A stretch of 64,000 nt of DNA, taken from Propioniciclava sp. MC1595. GTDB taxonomy: Bacteria > Actinomycetota > Actinomycetes > Propionibacteriales > Propionibacteriaceae. The position numbers were made by a program, and so were the translations under genes. The stretch's first letter is position 1; each line of letters starts with the position of its first letter. Positions 1-8,640 of the stretch are shown here, piece after piece. The notes under the pieces were generated by a model. It was not told where the DNA came from and ran no database searches. It worked only from the letters and a program-made list of their open reading frames with translations. The DNA lies in assembly GCF_017569205.1 (NCBI RefSeq), contig NZ_CP071870.1, positions 1,240,001 through 1,304,000 on the forward strand, read 5' to 3'.

Positions 1-327
1 CGCGTCGGTGCGGGTCCCATGGGCGAGGCGGAGCGTGGCGATTCCGCCCCCCGCACGTACGTTTCGTTCTTCTGCAGCAACGGGCACGAGACGCGTCCTG
101 CCTTCGCCGCGGACGCCGTGCTGCCGGAGGAGTGGGACTGCCCCCGCTGCGGCCTGCCGGCGAACCTGGACTCCGAGAACCCGCCGCCCCCGCCGAAGAT
201 CACGCCCTACAAGACCCACCTGGCCTACGTGAAGGAGCGCCGCTCCGACGCCGAGGCCGAGGCGATCCTCGCGGAGGCCCTCGCGGGCCTGCGCGCCCGC
301 CGCGCCGCGGGCGAGGTCATCTACTGA
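1..327 (+). CDS. rbpA: RNA polymerase-binding protein RbpA (5' end cut off)
   Basis: RbpA is an actinobacterial transcription factor that binds the principal sigma factor and RNA polymerase and stabilises the open promoter complex. The frame is open from base 1 and reads RVGAGPMGEAERGDSAPR, which matches the conserved N-terminal stretch of the family, so the gene starts upstream of the window and the ATG at 19 is internal. The zinc-ribbon-like core holds Cys in FFCSNGH and a CPRCG knuckle (the mycobacterial protein has lost some of these Cys). The C-terminal half has the KTHLAYVKERRS linker and a sigma-interacting helix. 108 residues are visible; full-length relatives have about 110-125. A strong terminator follows the stop. 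Confidence 0.93.
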   Translation, partial: RVGAGPMGEAERGDSAPRTYVSFFCSNGHETRPAFAADAVLPEEWDCPRCGLPANLDSENPPPPPKITPYKTHLAYVKERRSDAEAEAILAEALAGLRARRAAGEVIY

Positions 328-340
328 TCCTCACGTGACG

Positions 341-374
341 TCCGGCGACCGCCCTGCGGTCGCCGGATGTTTGT
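341..374 (+). terminator. Intrinsic terminator of rbpA
   Basis: A perfect 12-bp stem (341-352 with 356-367) with a CCT loop is followed by TGTTTGT. It lies 14 bases after the rbpA stop and ends transcription before the next promoter. Confidence 0.85.
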
Positions 375-399
375 CGTCCGGACGCCTTGCGCACTCGTT

Positions 400-434
400 G
401 TGTATTGGTACAGTTGATACAAAGACTGATACAC
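400..434 (+). promoter_or_regulatory. Probable YtrA-type operator in the promoter of the membrane protein/GntR pair
   Basis: This AT-richer island holds nested inverted repeats: TGTAT (401-405) with ATACA (417-421), and GTGTAT (400-405) with ATACAC (429-434). Small GntR regulators of the YtrA subfamily usually repress their own operon through GTGTA/TACAC palindromes, and such a regulator is encoded just downstream (1266-1622). The site lies 12-46 bp before the ATG at 446, where it would overlap the promoter. The promoter hexamers themselves are not clear. Confidence 0.6.
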
Positions 435-445
435 GAAGGAGACTC

Positions 446-1279
446 ATGGACATCGGCCTGTTCATCTTCGGCCTCGTCCAGGCGGGCGTGGCCTTCCTGC
501 TCGCCAACGGGCGGGCCCTGCTGCCCGAGGAGACGCTGCGGGAGCGGTTCGTCCGCAACGGCATCTTCAAGGCCCTGGGCACCCCCGACGCCGACGCGCC
601 CGAGGGGTTCGTCCGCCGCCTGCGCGACCGCGAGGGGCGGGCGAGCGTGGTCAGCGCGCTCGCGATGCTGCCGGGGTTGACGACGTTGGGTGCGCTGCCC
701 AACCCGTCCGCTGCGTTCCCGATCCTGGTCAGCCTGGCCTTCGCCGGCCGCCTGCTCGCCCTCGCCGTCCTCGGCGCACGCGAGGCGTCCGCCGCCGCCG
801 ACGGCCCACGCGTCTCCCGGGGCCGCGTCGTCACGCTGGCCGACCATGTGCCGGCCTGGGCCATCGGCGTCATCGTGGCCCTCCAGGTCGCGTTCGTCGT
901 GGCCGCCGCCTGGCTGGTCACGGGCCCGGGATGGCACCCGTGGGCCCTGTTCGCCAGCCTCGTGCTCACCGCGGCCTGCGTGGCGGGGGCCGCTTGGCTC
1001 GCCCGCCAGCCCCAGCGCGCTGAGGACGCCACCGAGCTCGCCTGGTCGGACTCGGTGCGCCGCGAGGACGTCGTGGCCCTGCTCACACTCGGGCCCATCG
1101 CCACGATGGTGCTGGGGTCGCTGCTGCTGGGTGGCGACACGGCGCAGGGGCCGGTGGGCATCCTCGTCTGGGCCAACTTCGTCGTGGTGATGGTCGCGGT
1201 GCTGGTGGTCGAGACCGCCTCCCGTCGGCGCGCGACGGCACGCCTCGGGGCAGGGGAGGTCTCCGGTGCTCGTCGTTGA
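446..1279 (+). CDS. Multi-pass membrane protein of unknown function, co-transcribed with a YtrA regulator
   Basis: I do not recognise the family. The 277-residue product starts at the ATG preceded by GAAGGAG (435-441). It has a hydrophobic N-terminal segment (about residues 3-20), then a charged loop (LRERFVRNG, LRDREG), and about five further hydrophobic segments spread to residue 265. The tail is Arg-rich. The last 14 bases overlap the GntR gene, so the two are translationally coupled. In Bacillus-type systems YtrA partners are transporters or other membrane proteins, so a membrane role under YtrA control is inferred. An upstream in-frame ATG at 335 lies within the rbpA terminator and is unlikely to be used. 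Confidence 0.75.
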   Translation: MDIGLFIFGLVQAGVAFLLANGRALLPEETLRERFVRNGIFKALGTPDADAPEGFVRRLRDREGRASVVSALAMLPGLTTLGALPNPSAAFPILVSLAFAGRLLALAVLGAREASAAADGPRVSRGRVVTLADHVPAWAIGVIVALQVAFVVAAAWLVTGPGWHPWALFASLVLTAACVAGAAWLARQPQRAEDATELAWSDSVRREDVVALLTLGPIATMVLGSLLLGGDTAQGPVGILVWANFVVVMVAVLVVETASRRRATARLGAGEVSGARR

Positions 1280-1622
1280 CCCCTCGCTGGCCACCCCGCC
1301 GTTCGAGCAGATCAAGCAGCAGATCGTCGCCGCCCGCGAGTCGGGGGAGTTCCCGGCCAACCATCGCCTCCCACCCGTGCGTCACCTCGCCCTGGAGCTG
1401 GGGATCGCGCCCAACACCGTGGCCCGTGCGTACCGGGAGCTCGAGGCGTCCGGGGTGATCGTGACGCGCGGCCGCGCGGGCAGCTTCGTGACCGGCACGG
1501 TCGAGTCCGCCGAGAAGGCTGGCGCCGCGGCCGCGCGCGACTACGTCGCTGTCATCGAGCGGCTGGGGCTCACGGCGTCCGATGCGGTGCGGTTGGTGCG
1601 CGAGGCGGTCGGGCAGGCCTGA
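1266..1622 (+). CDS. GntR family transcriptional regulator, YtrA subfamily
   Basis: A short (118-residue) GntR repressor. The winged helix-turn-helix spans about residues 12-78 (FEQIKQQI, LPPVRHLALELGIAPNTVARAYRELEA and GVIVTRGRAGSFV). Only about 40 residues follow, the truncated helical effector and dimerisation tail typical of YtrA proteins. The GTG start has GGGGAGG 8-14 bases upstream and lies inside the end of the preceding membrane-protein gene. The likely target is the inverted-repeat operator at 400-434, giving autoregulation. The ligand is unknown; YtrA relatives respond to cell-envelope-active compounds. Confidence 0.88.
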   Translation: MLVVDPSLATPPFEQIKQQIVAARESGEFPANHRLPPVRHLALELGIAPNTVARAYRELEASGVIVTRGRAGSFVTGTVESAEKAGAAAARDYVAVIERLGLTASDAVRLVREAVGQA

Positions 1623-1656
1623 AACCCAAGCCCTGGGCGCGGAAAACCCAAGCCCT
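1623..1656. repeat. Two direct copies of AACCCAAGCCCT, 22 bp apart
   Basis: Identical 12-mers lie at 1623-1634 and 1645-1656, in the 51-bp gap between the GntR gene and the convergent pgl. The function is unknown. The 22-bp period equals two helical turns. Confidence 0.7.
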
Positions 1657-1673
1657 CGGCGAATCCGCCGTGG

Positions 1674-2402
1674 TCAGAAGGTGCACTCGTGGTACGGGAT
1701 GCCGGCGCCGGCGGCGCGGTCGACCAGCCACAGGGTGCGCTCCCGGCCGCGGACGACGCCGCCCGGCAGCTCCGGGTCACCGCGGTAGGCGCGGCCCACC
1801 GCGTCCGCCTTCTCGGCCCCGGCGACGAGGAACCACACCTCGCGGCTGCGGCTGAGCGTCGGCACGGTGAGGCTGATCCGGGACGCCGGCGGCTTGGGGG
1901 AGTCGTTCACCCCGATCACGGTGTGCGTGGTCTCGGCGAACGACGGGTGGCCGGGGAAGATCGAGGCCACGTGGCCGTCCTCGCCCAGGCCGAGCAGGCA
2001 GATGTCGAAGGTGGTGTCTCCGAGCTCCTTGGCGTAGGTGAGCGCGGACGCGTCGGCGTCGGCGATGCCGTCGGCCGCCGCCATGGAGTGCGTGCGCGCC
2101 GAGGTGAGCGGTAGCGTCCGCGCGAGGATCGCGAGGGTGTGGCCCGCGTTGCGGTCGGAGTCCTCGGTGGGCACGAACCGCTCGTCGCCCCACCACAGCT
2201 CGATCCGGGTGGGGTCGAGGTCCGAGCCCTCGACGAGGTCGGCGAAGGCGTCGTAGATCCGGTTCGCGATCCGGCCGCCGGTCAGGCACAGGTGCACCGG
2301 GCCGTCGGTCTGGGACTGCAGCTCGACCAGTCGCGCCATCAGGCGCTCGGCCACGCCCTCGGTGAGGTCGGCGCCGGTGGCCCACCGCTCCACGGTCTGC
2401 AC
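1674..2402 (-). CDS. pgl: 6-phosphogluconolactonase
   Basis: Hydrolyses 6-phosphoglucono-1,5-lactone to 6-phosphogluconate, the second step of the oxidative pentose phosphate pathway, in the cytoplasm. The 242-residue protein has the DevB/NagB-like fold signatures LCLTGG near the N terminus, WWGDERFVPTEDSDRN mid-protein and LGLGEDGHVASIFPGHP, whose His/Asp/Glu form the active site. The start is GTG at 2402, one base after the opcA stop, so translation is probably coupled. It is the last gene of the zwf-opcA-pgl operon. Confidence 0.95.
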   Translation of the reverse strand: MQTVERWATGADLTEGVAERLMARLVELQSQTDGPVHLCLTGGRIANRIYDAFADLVEGSDLDPTRIELWWGDERFVPTEDSDRNAGHTLAILARTLPLTSARTHSMAAADGIADADASALTYAKELGDTTFDICLLGLGEDGHVASIFPGHPSFAETTHTVIGVNDSPKPPASRISLTVPTLSRSREVWFLVAGAEKADAVGRAYRGDPELPGGVVRGRERTLWLVDRAAGAGIPYHECTF

Positions 2403-2403
2403 G

Positions 2404-3321
2404 TCAGCCCTCCCCGTTGTGGCGGTGCACGTTCGAGGCCAGGCAGGCCATCGACTGCTGGAACACGTGGTCGGTGTCGAGGCGGCGCAGTTCCTCGGTG
2501 ATCAGCGCGCTGATCTCCCGTCGGCGCAGCGCGACCGAGCGCGGGGGCGTCCGGGGACCGGTGAACGTCGCCATCTTGCCGTCGCCGCGGGCCAGGACGA
2601 TGTCGCCGTCCTCGGTGGCCAGCCGCACGGCCGTGATGCCCGGCCCCTCGCTGGAGACGAAGTCGGCGTCCAGCCCCAGGCGCGAGCCGAGCCACGCAGC
2701 CAGCAGCAGGCCGGCCGCGTTGTTGGCCGCGGCCTCCACCGTCGCACCCGTGACCGGGGCCTGGTGGGTGTCGAGGGCGGCGGCGAGCAGGGCGCGCCAC
2801 GGGGTCAGCCGTGTCCAGGTGAGGTCGGTGTCGCCGGGGGCGAGCCCCTCCGCGCGGGCGAGCAGGCGGGCCAGCGGGTCGGCCGAGCCCATGGCGTCCG
2901 TGATGCGCCGCTTGGCGAGCGAGCCCACGGCGTCCTCGGACACCGGCTCGGGCGCCTCACCGGGCCACCATGCGATGACGGGGGAGTCGGGCAGGAGCAG
3001 CGGCAGCAGCGTGGACGACTTGTGGTCGGCCAGCTCGCCGTGGAACTTGAGGGCGATGATCTCGCCCGGCACCTCGTCGCCGATGTGCAGTTCGGCGTCC
3101 AGCCGGTCGGCGCGCGCCGAGCCGTCGGTCGTGACGATGATGCGCGAGGGGTGCTCACGCCCGGCCTCGACGCACGCGTCGAAGACATTGTCGTACTCGC
3201 TGGCCGGGGTGTCGACCAGCAGGGTGAAGACCATGCCGGACGCCGCGCCGACGCTCTGGCGTGCGGACATGATCGCGTTCTGGATGGCTTGGGCCGTGGT
3301 GTCCTTCAGCGTGGTGATCAT
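2404..3321 (-). CDS. opcA: Glucose-6-phosphate dehydrogenase assembly protein OpcA
   Basis: OpcA is needed for, or stimulates, G6PDH activity in cyanobacteria and actinobacteria. The 305-residue product carries family hallmarks: an N-terminal TTLKDTTAQAIQNAI helix, SRIIVTTDG, the LPDSPVIAWWPGEAP stretch and LLLAAWLGSRLG near the C terminus. The ATG at 3321 has AGAGGA upstream. It sits 15 bp downstream of zwf and directly before pgl, the standard actinobacterial order. It has no catalytic function of its own in current understanding; its role is redox-linked assembly of Zwf. Confidence 0.93.
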   Translation of the reverse strand: MITTLKDTTAQAIQNAIMSARQSVGAASGMVFTLLVDTPASEYDNVFDACVEAGREHPSRIIVTTDGSARADRLDAELHIGDEVPGEIIALKFHGELADHKSSTLLPLLLPDSPVIAWWPGEAPEPVSEDAVGSLAKRRITDAMGSADPLARLLARAEGLAPGDTDLTWTRLTPWRALLAAALDTHQAPVTGATVEAAANNAAGLLLAAWLGSRLGLDADFVSSEGPGITAVRLATEDGDIVLARGDGKMATFTGPRTPPRSVALRRREISALITEELRRLDTDHVFQQSMACLASNVHRHNGEG

Positions 3322-3336
3322 GGGTGATTCCTCTCG

Positions 3337-4872
3337 TCAGGGCCGGCGCCAGGTGAAGCCGTCGCGCTCCAGCATCGTGCGGCCGGAGGGCGGGCCCCAC
3401 GTGCCGGCGGCGTAGCCCTCGGGCTGGTGTTCCTTGTCGGCCCAGTAGTCGAGGATCGGGTCCAGGATCTTCCAGGACAGCTCGACCTCGGTGTGCTGGG
3501 GGAACAGCGGCGGGTCCCCGAGCAGCACGTCGAGGATCAGGCGCTCGTACGCCTCGGGGCTCGACTCGGCGAAGCTCGTGCCGTAGTTGAAGTCCATGGT
3601 GACGTCGCGGATCTCCATCTGCGTCGCCGGGACCTTGGCGCCGAACCGCATCGTGATGCCCTCGTTGGGCTGGATGCGCAGCACGAGCGCGTTCGCGCCC
3701 AGCTGCTCGGTGTCGGACAGGTGGAACGGCAGGTGCGGGGCCGGGCGCAGCATGAGCGCGATCTCGGTGACCCGGCGCGGCATGCGCTTGGCGGCCCGCA
3801 GGTAGAACGGACGCCCCGCCCACCGGCGGTTGTCGATGTCGACCCGGAACGCGGCGTAGGTCTCGGTCTGGGAGTCGGGGGCGATGCCGTCCTCCTCCAG
3901 GTAGCCGCGGACCCGCTGGCCGCCCGCCCAGCCGGCCGTGTACTGGCCGCGCGCGGTGTGGCTCTTCAGGTTGCGGGGCGCGCGGGCGGCGGCGAGCACC
4001 TTCTCCTTCTCGGCGCGCAGCTGGCCAGCCTCGAAGGACGCGGGCTCCTCCATGGCGACCAGGGCGAGCAGCTGGAGGAGGTGGTTCTGGATGACGTCGC
4101 GCGCCGCGCCGATGCCGTCGTAGTAGCCGGCGCGGCCACCGATGCCGATGTCCTCGGCCATGGTGATCTGCACGTGGCTGACGTAGTTGCGGTTCCACAG
4201 CGGCTCGAACAGCTGGTTGGCGAAGCGCAGCGCCAGCATGTTCTGGACCGTCTCCTTGCCCAGGTAGTGGTCGATGCGGAACACCGAGTCGGAGTTGAAG
4301 ACGCTGGAGACCTTCTCCTCGAGCTCGCGGGCGCTGGCCAGGTCGTGGCCGAACGGCTTCTCGATGACGACGCGGTTCCACGGGGTGGTGCGGCTCTTGT
4401 CGACCAGGCCGTGGCGACGCAGCTGCTCGATCACCTGGTCGAACCCGTCCGGCGGGATCGACAGGTAGAACGCGTGGTTGCCCTCGGTGCCCTGGGTCTC
4501 GTCGACCTCGCGGAGGGTCTCCTTCAGCTGCTCGAAGCCCTCGTCGCTGTCGAAGCCGCCGGTGACGAACCGGATGCCCTCGGCGAGCTGGCGCCACACC
4601 TCGGCGCGGAAGGGGGTGCGCGCACGCTCCTTGACCGACTCGAGCACGTAGTCGGTGAACTGCTCGTCGTCCCAGTCCCGTCGCCCGTAGCCGACCAGGC
4701 TGAACCCCGGGGGCAGCAGGCCGCGGTTGGCGAGGTCGTAGACGGCGGGCAACAGCTTCTTCTGCGCGAGATCGCCGGTCACCCCGAACATGACCAGGGC
4801 ACACGGCCCGGCCACACGGGGCAACCGGCGATCGGTCGCGTCGCGCAGGGGATTGACGTAGGTGTCGGTCAC
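3337..4872 (-). CDS. zwf: Glucose-6-phosphate 1-dehydrogenase
   Basis: Oxidises glucose-6-phosphate to 6-phosphogluconolactone with reduction of NADP+, and commits carbon to the oxidative pentose phosphate pathway. The nucleotide-binding GVTGDLAQKK is at residues 30-39 and the substrate/active-site motif RIDHYLGKE, with the catalytic His, at 199-207. The length of 511 residues fits the family. A TAGGAT hexamer (4879-4884, minus strand) lies six bases before the GTG at 4872, so the transcript is probably leaderless and zwf has its own promoter in addition to any read-through from tal, whose stop is 65 bp upstream. Confidence 0.96.
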   Translation of the reverse strand: MTDTYVNPLRDATDRRLPRVAGPCALVMFGVTGDLAQKKLLPAVYDLANRGLLPPGFSLVGYGRRDWDDEQFTDYVLESVKERARTPFRAEVWRQLAEGIRFVTGGFDSDEGFEQLKETLREVDETQGTEGNHAFYLSIPPDGFDQVIEQLRRHGLVDKSRTTPWNRVVIEKPFGHDLASARELEEKVSSVFNSDSVFRIDHYLGKETVQNMLALRFANQLFEPLWNRNYVSHVQITMAEDIGIGGRAGYYDGIGAARDVIQNHLLQLLALVAMEEPASFEAGQLRAEKEKVLAAARAPRNLKSHTARGQYTAGWAGGQRVRGYLEEDGIAPDSQTETYAAFRVDIDNRRWAGRPFYLRAAKRMPRRVTEIALMLRPAPHLPFHLSDTEQLGANALVLRIQPNEGITMRFGAKVPATQMEIRDVTMDFNYGTSFAESSPEAYERLILDVLLGDPPLFPQHTEVELSWKILDPILDYWADKEHQPEGYAAGTWGPPSGRTMLERDGFTWRRP

Positions 4873-4937
4873 GCGCCGATCCTAGCTGTCACCCTCGTCC
4901 GTGGACGGGGGTCCCCCTTTGTTGCCTCGGCGGGATG

Positions 4938-6044
4938 TCACTCCTTGGCGGCGCCGAGGGCCTCGGTCACGGCGGTGACGAGCTCGCTGTCCCAGGAGAC
5001 GATGAACTTCTGCACGCCCTCGTCCTCGAGCACCTTGAAGACGTCGGCCAGGTCCACGCCCACCGCGTCGATGGCGTCCAGCACCTTCGCGCCGTCGGCG
5101 CCGGTGCCCTCCATGGGGGCCCCGACCTCACCGTGGTCGGCGAAGGCGAGCAGCGTCTTCTCGGGCATCGTGTTGACGACGCCCTGGGCGGTCAGGTCGG
5201 ACACGTACAGGGTGTCGGGGTAGTCGGCGTTCTTCGTGCCGGTGGAGGCCCAGAGCGGACGCTGCTTGTTGGCGCCCTTGGCCTCGAGCTTGGCGAAGCG
5301 CTCCGAGGAGAAGACCTCCTCGAACGCGGCGAGGGCCACCTGCCCGTTGGCGATGGCGGCCTTGCCCTTGAGCGCCTTGGCCTCGTCGGTGCCGATCTCG
5401 TCGAGGCGCTTGTCGATCTCGGTGTCGACGCGGCTGATGAAGAACGACGCGACGGAGTGGATCTTGGACAGGTCCTTGCCCGCGGCGTCGGCCTGCTCGA
5501 GGCCCGCGAGGTACGCGTCCATGACCGCGCGGTAGCGGTCCTCGGAGAAGATCAGCGTGACGTTGACGGAGATGCCGCGGCCGAGGGTCTCGGTGATCGC
5601 GGGCAGGCCCTCGATGGTCGCGGGGATCTTGATCAGCACGTTCTCGCGGTCGACCAGGTCGTACAGCTCCTGCGCCTCGTCGATCGTGGCCTGGGTGTCG
5701 TAGGCCAGCCCGGGGGCGACCTCGATCGACACGCGGCCGTCGTAACCGCCGGTGGCGTCGTAGATGCCGCGGAACAGGTCGCAGGCGTCCTGCACGTCCT
5801 TGGCCCACAGCTGCTTGATCGCGGTGGGGACCTCGGTGCCGGCGGGCAGGGCCTCGATGTCGGCGCGGTACTGGTCGCCACCGGTCAGGGCCGCGGCGAA
5901 GATGGTCGGGTTCGTGGTGACGCCGGTGACCGACATGTCATCGATGAGGCCCTGGAGGTTTCCGCTCTGCAGACGGGTGCGCGAGAGGTCGTCGAGCCAG
6001 ATCGACACGCCGGAGTCGGCGAGCGCCTTCATGCGGGGATTCAT
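4938..6044 (-). CDS. tal: Transaldolase
   Basis: Transfers a dihydroxyacetone unit between sedoheptulose-7-phosphate and glyceraldehyde-3-phosphate in the non-oxidative pentose phosphate pathway. The 368-residue length and the sequence ([33 protein letters not shown] containing the Schiff-base Lys region, [20 protein letters not shown]) match the actinobacterial/cyanobacterial transaldolase class. The start is the ATG at 6044 with AGGAG at 6049-6054; a longer frame exists but lacks a ribosome site. A TACAGT hexamer at 6097-6102 (minus) is a candidate -10. Transketolase, which usually lies beside tal in actinobacteria, is absent here. Confidence 0.95.
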   Translation of the reverse strand: MNPRMKALADSGVSIWLDDLSRTRLQSGNLQGLIDDMSVTGVTTNPTIFAAALTGGDQYRADIEALPAGTEVPTAIKQLWAKDVQDACDLFRGIYDATGGYDGRVSIEVAPGLAYDTQATIDEAQELYDLVDRENVLIKIPATIEGLPAITETLGRGISVNVTLIFSEDRYRAVMDAYLAGLEQADAAGKDLSKIHSVASFFISRVDTEIDKRLDEIGTDEAKALKGKAAIANGQVALAAFEEVFSSERFAKLEAKGANKQRPLWASTGTKNADYPDTLYVSDLTAQGVVNTMPEKTLLAFADHGEVGAPMEGTGADGAKVLDAIDAVGVDLADVFKVLEDEGVQKFIVSWDSELVTAVTEALGAAKE

Positions 6045-6232
6045 GGGTTCTCCTGTTGGGTGCGTCGGGAGGCGTCGCGGGACGCCCACGCCTTCGACTG
6101 TACTGGCGTCACCGCGGGTGGGGGCGGGCAAACGGTGGAAAGGCCATGGGTTGCCTTGGCGTAGAGTGACCCCCATTGCGCCTGCCCACGGGGCCGGCGT
6201 CCCCTCGCCCGCAACCCTGTCGGAGGCCCGCC

Positions 6233-7171
6233 ATGCACCCAGCCCGGACGGAGGCGCCCGCGCCCGCCGCCGCCCAGCCCGGTGTCATGGGCAGGGTCCA
6301 GGCCTACGTCGGCCTGACCAAGCCCCGCATCATCGAGTTGTTGCTGGTCACGACGTTCCCCGCCATGTTCCTGGCGGCCGGCGGGTTCCCCCCGCTGGGC
6401 CTGGCCGTGATCACCTTCGTGGGCGGCACGCTGTCGGCCGCGTCGGCGAACGTGTTCAACTCGGTGCTGGACGCCGACATCGACGAGCAGATGCGCCGCA
6501 CGCGCCGCCGCCCGATGGTGCGCGAGCAGGTGTCCAAGCGGGCCGCCTACACGTTCGGTGTCGTGCTCGGCATCATCTCCACGCTCATGCTGGGCCTGGG
6601 CGCCAACTGGCTGGCCGCGGCCCTGTCGGTGACGGCGATCCTCTACTACGTGTTCATCTACACCGTGTGGCTCAAGCGCCGCACGGCCCAGAACATCGTG
6701 TGGGGCGGCGTCGCCGGCTGCTTCCCGCCGCTCATCGGCTGGACGGCCGTGACCGGCTCGGTCGCGTGGCCGCCGATCATCCTCTTCCTCATCGTCTTCT
6801 TCTGGACGCCCCCGCACACGTGGGCGCTCGGCCTGCGCTACCGCGAGGACTACGCCTCGGTGGACGTGCCGATGCTCCCCGTCGTCAAGGACGCCCCGCA
6901 CGTGGCGTGGCAGATCCTCGTCTACTCGGTCCTCACCGTGGTCACGTCGCTGGCGCTGTGGCCGGTCGCGGGCACCACGCTGATGTACCCGATCGTCGCT
7001 GGGATCGCCGGCGCGTGGCTGGTCTGGGAGTCGGTCGCCCTGCTCAACCGCGCCCGCGCCGGGATGCGCGACGCCGCGCTCAAGCCGATGCGGCTGTTCC
7101 ACTGGTCGAACAGCTACCTCGCGATCGTGTTCATCGCGGCGGCGGTCGACCCGCTGTTGCCCTGGGGCTGA
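6233..7171 (+). CDS. ctaB: Protoheme IX farnesyltransferase (heme O synthase)
   Basis: An integral-membrane UbiA-family prenyltransferase that adds a farnesyl group to heme b, giving heme O for heme-copper oxidases. The 312-residue product has the diagnostic [20 protein letters not shown] motif (N-x3-D-x3-D, Mg-diphosphate site), [13 protein letters not shown] at the start of the first membrane helix, [13 protein letters not shown] and [14 protein letters not shown]. About eight or nine hydrophobic helices are visible. The ATG at 6233 follows GGAGG at 6222-6226. It is divergent from tal across a 188-bp gap, where TAGAGT at 6162-6167 is a candidate -10 for ctaB. Confidence 0.95.
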   Translation: MHPARTEAPAPAAAQPGVMGRVQAYVGLTKPRIIELLLVTTFPAMFLAAGGFPPLGLAVITFVGGTLSAASANVFNSVLDADIDEQMRRTRRRPMVREQVSKRAAYTFGVVLGIISTLMLGLGANWLAAALSVTAILYYVFIYTVWLKRRTAQNIVWGGVAGCFPPLIGWTAVTGSVAWPPIILFLIVFFWTPPHTWALGLRYREDYASVDVPMLPVVKDAPHVAWQILVYSVLTVVTSLALWPVAGTTLMYPIVAGIAGAWLVWESVALLNRARAGMRDAALKPMRLFHWSNSYLAIVFIAAAVDPLLPWG

Positions 7172-7177
7172 CCGGAC

Positions 7178-8632
7178 TCAGCCCGCCGCCTCGCCGAGCT
7201 GCTCGGCGATGTCGGCGACGAACTGCTCGATCTCCGCGACGCCGTGCACCGGCCCGCCCGCCAGCAGGCCGTCGGCACCGAGCAGGACCGCGACCGGGCT
7301 GCCGGACAGCTCCAGCGCCTTCTGCGCCAGTCCGGCGTGGTCGTAGGCGACAGCCCCGTCGGGGCGGATCTCCTCGGGCAGCGACTCCGGCTTCAGCGAG
7401 CTGAGCAGGCGCACCTCGAGCTGGGGCAGGGTCTGCGCCCAGCGGTTCACGGACGCCGCGGCCTCCCGTGAGGTGCCGCACAGGCAGTTGATGCTCACCA
7501 GCAGGGCGGCGGTGTGCGCGGTGAGCTCGTGCAGCGTCTTCGGCTCGCCGTCGGCGTCGATCACCGCGGCGGTGGGGATGGGGGTGCGCTCGTAGGCGAA
7601 CTCGTCGTCGTCGAGGTCCTCGACCGCGGGTTCGGGCTCCGGTTCGGGCTCGGGGGCCGGTTCCGGCGTGGCCGGGGCCTGTGGCTGGGGTCCGGCCGAG
7701 GCGATCAGCGCGCGGACCCCGCCCTCGCCGACGGCCGGGTCGGCCAGCAGCGTGCCGCTGCGGTCGACGAGCACGGCGGTGGGCGTCCACTCGACGAGGG
7801 TCTGGGAGACGTTGCCGTGGGGGTCGAGCAGGCCGTCGGCGCGCACGGCGGGCGCCCAGGTCTCGGGGTCGCCGGCGTACGTGTCGGCCAGGACGGGGCG
7901 GATGGCGACCTCGGGGTTCGCCGCGCGCAGGGTGTCGAGGTCCTCGAGCACCCGGACGCAGGAGCCGCAGCCGAGGCTGACGAACAGGAGCACGGTGCGC
8001 TCGTTGGGCAGGTCACCGGTGTGGACCGGCGTGCGCGTGGTGGCGTCCAGCAGGGTGAACCGCGGCAGGCGCGAGCCCTTGGTCGGGCGTCCGGCGGCCG
8101 TGGGGGCCTCGGCGGGGCCGTGGCCCAGCACCAGCAGGGCCACGGCGCCGGTGAGGGCGGCCATGGCCAGCCAGCCGAGCGTCGGGCCCGTGGCCTCGAC
8201 CAGGGTCGCGGGGACCGAGACGTGCAGCAGCGCAGCCACCGTCGCGAGGCTCGCCGTCGCGACCAGCACGGCGTTGCGCACCAACGTGCGCCGGGTGACC
8301 CCCTGCTCGCCGAGCTTGCCGAAGCAGTTGCAGGACACCTTCTCGGGGAAGCCGAGGGCCCGCGCGATCACGGCCAGGTAGCCGAAGAACAGCAGCAGCG
8401 TCGCGACCGTCGCCAGCAGCAGGACCCAGCCGACCCCGACCAGGAGCAGGACCCCGAGCGCGAGCTCACCCCACGGCAGCAGCGCCGGGGCGGGGGAGTC
8501 CGCGAGCCGGCGCGGGAGCCTCAGCGCGACGAAGGCGTCGCGCGTGGCCTGGGGCTCGCGCAGCTTGGCCACGCCGCTGACGAGCAGCACGGCGGCGCAC
8601 AGCACGAGGGGGGTCACGAGAAAGGGGAGCAC
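7178..8632 (-). CDS. MauE-type membrane protein fused to two thioredoxin-like domains
   Basis: A 484-residue three-part protein. Residues 1-170 form a MauE/DoxX-like four- or five-helix membrane domain ending its helical bundle with CNCFG (Cys101, Cys103), the redox pair expected for this family. Residues 188-310 are a TlpA/AhpC-like thioredoxin fold with a CGSC active site (222-225) and a cis-Pro loop WTPTAVLVD. A Pro-Glu repeat linker (323-335) and an acidic patch follow. Residues 352-484 form a second thioredoxin-like fold in which the active site is CLC (383-385). It starts at GTG 8632. It is convergent with ctaB, so it may act in extracytoplasmic disulfide handling for heme/oxidase maturation; that role is inferred. 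Confidence 0.8.
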   Translation of the reverse strand: MLPFLVTPLVLCAAVLLVSGVAKLREPQATRDAFVALRLPRRLADSPAPALLPWGELALGVLLLVGVGWVLLLATVATLLLFFGYLAVIARALGFPEKVSCNCFGKLGEQGVTRRTLVRNAVLVATASLATVAALLHVSVPATLVEATGPTLGWLAMAALTGAVALLVLGHGPAEAPTAAGRPTKGSRLPRFTLLDATTRTPVHTGDLPNERTVLLFVSLGCGSCVRVLEDLDTLRAANPEVAIRPVLADTYAGDPETWAPAVRADGLLDPHGNVSQTLVEWTPTAVLVDRSGTLLADPAVGEGGVRALIASAGPQPQAPATPEPAPEPEPEPEPAVEDLDDDEFAYERTPIPTAAVIDADGEPKTLHELTAHTAALLVSINCLCGTSREAAASVNRWAQTLPQLEVRLLSSLKPESLPEEIRPDGAVAYDHAGLAQKALELSGSPVAVLLGADGLLAGGPVHGVAEIEQFVADIAEQLGEAAG

Positions 8633-8640
8633 CCGACCAT

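Noticed and set aside
19-21. ATG at 19 as start of RbpA
   Set aside because: The codons before it continue the conserved RbpA N terminus (RVGAGPM), so this Met is internal and the gene begins before the window.
7622-7672. Pro-Glu repeat DNA in the MauE-Trx gene as a tandem-repeat element
   Set aside because: It encodes a flexible PE linker within an intact reading frame, so it is a protein feature rather than a mobile or regulatory repeat.
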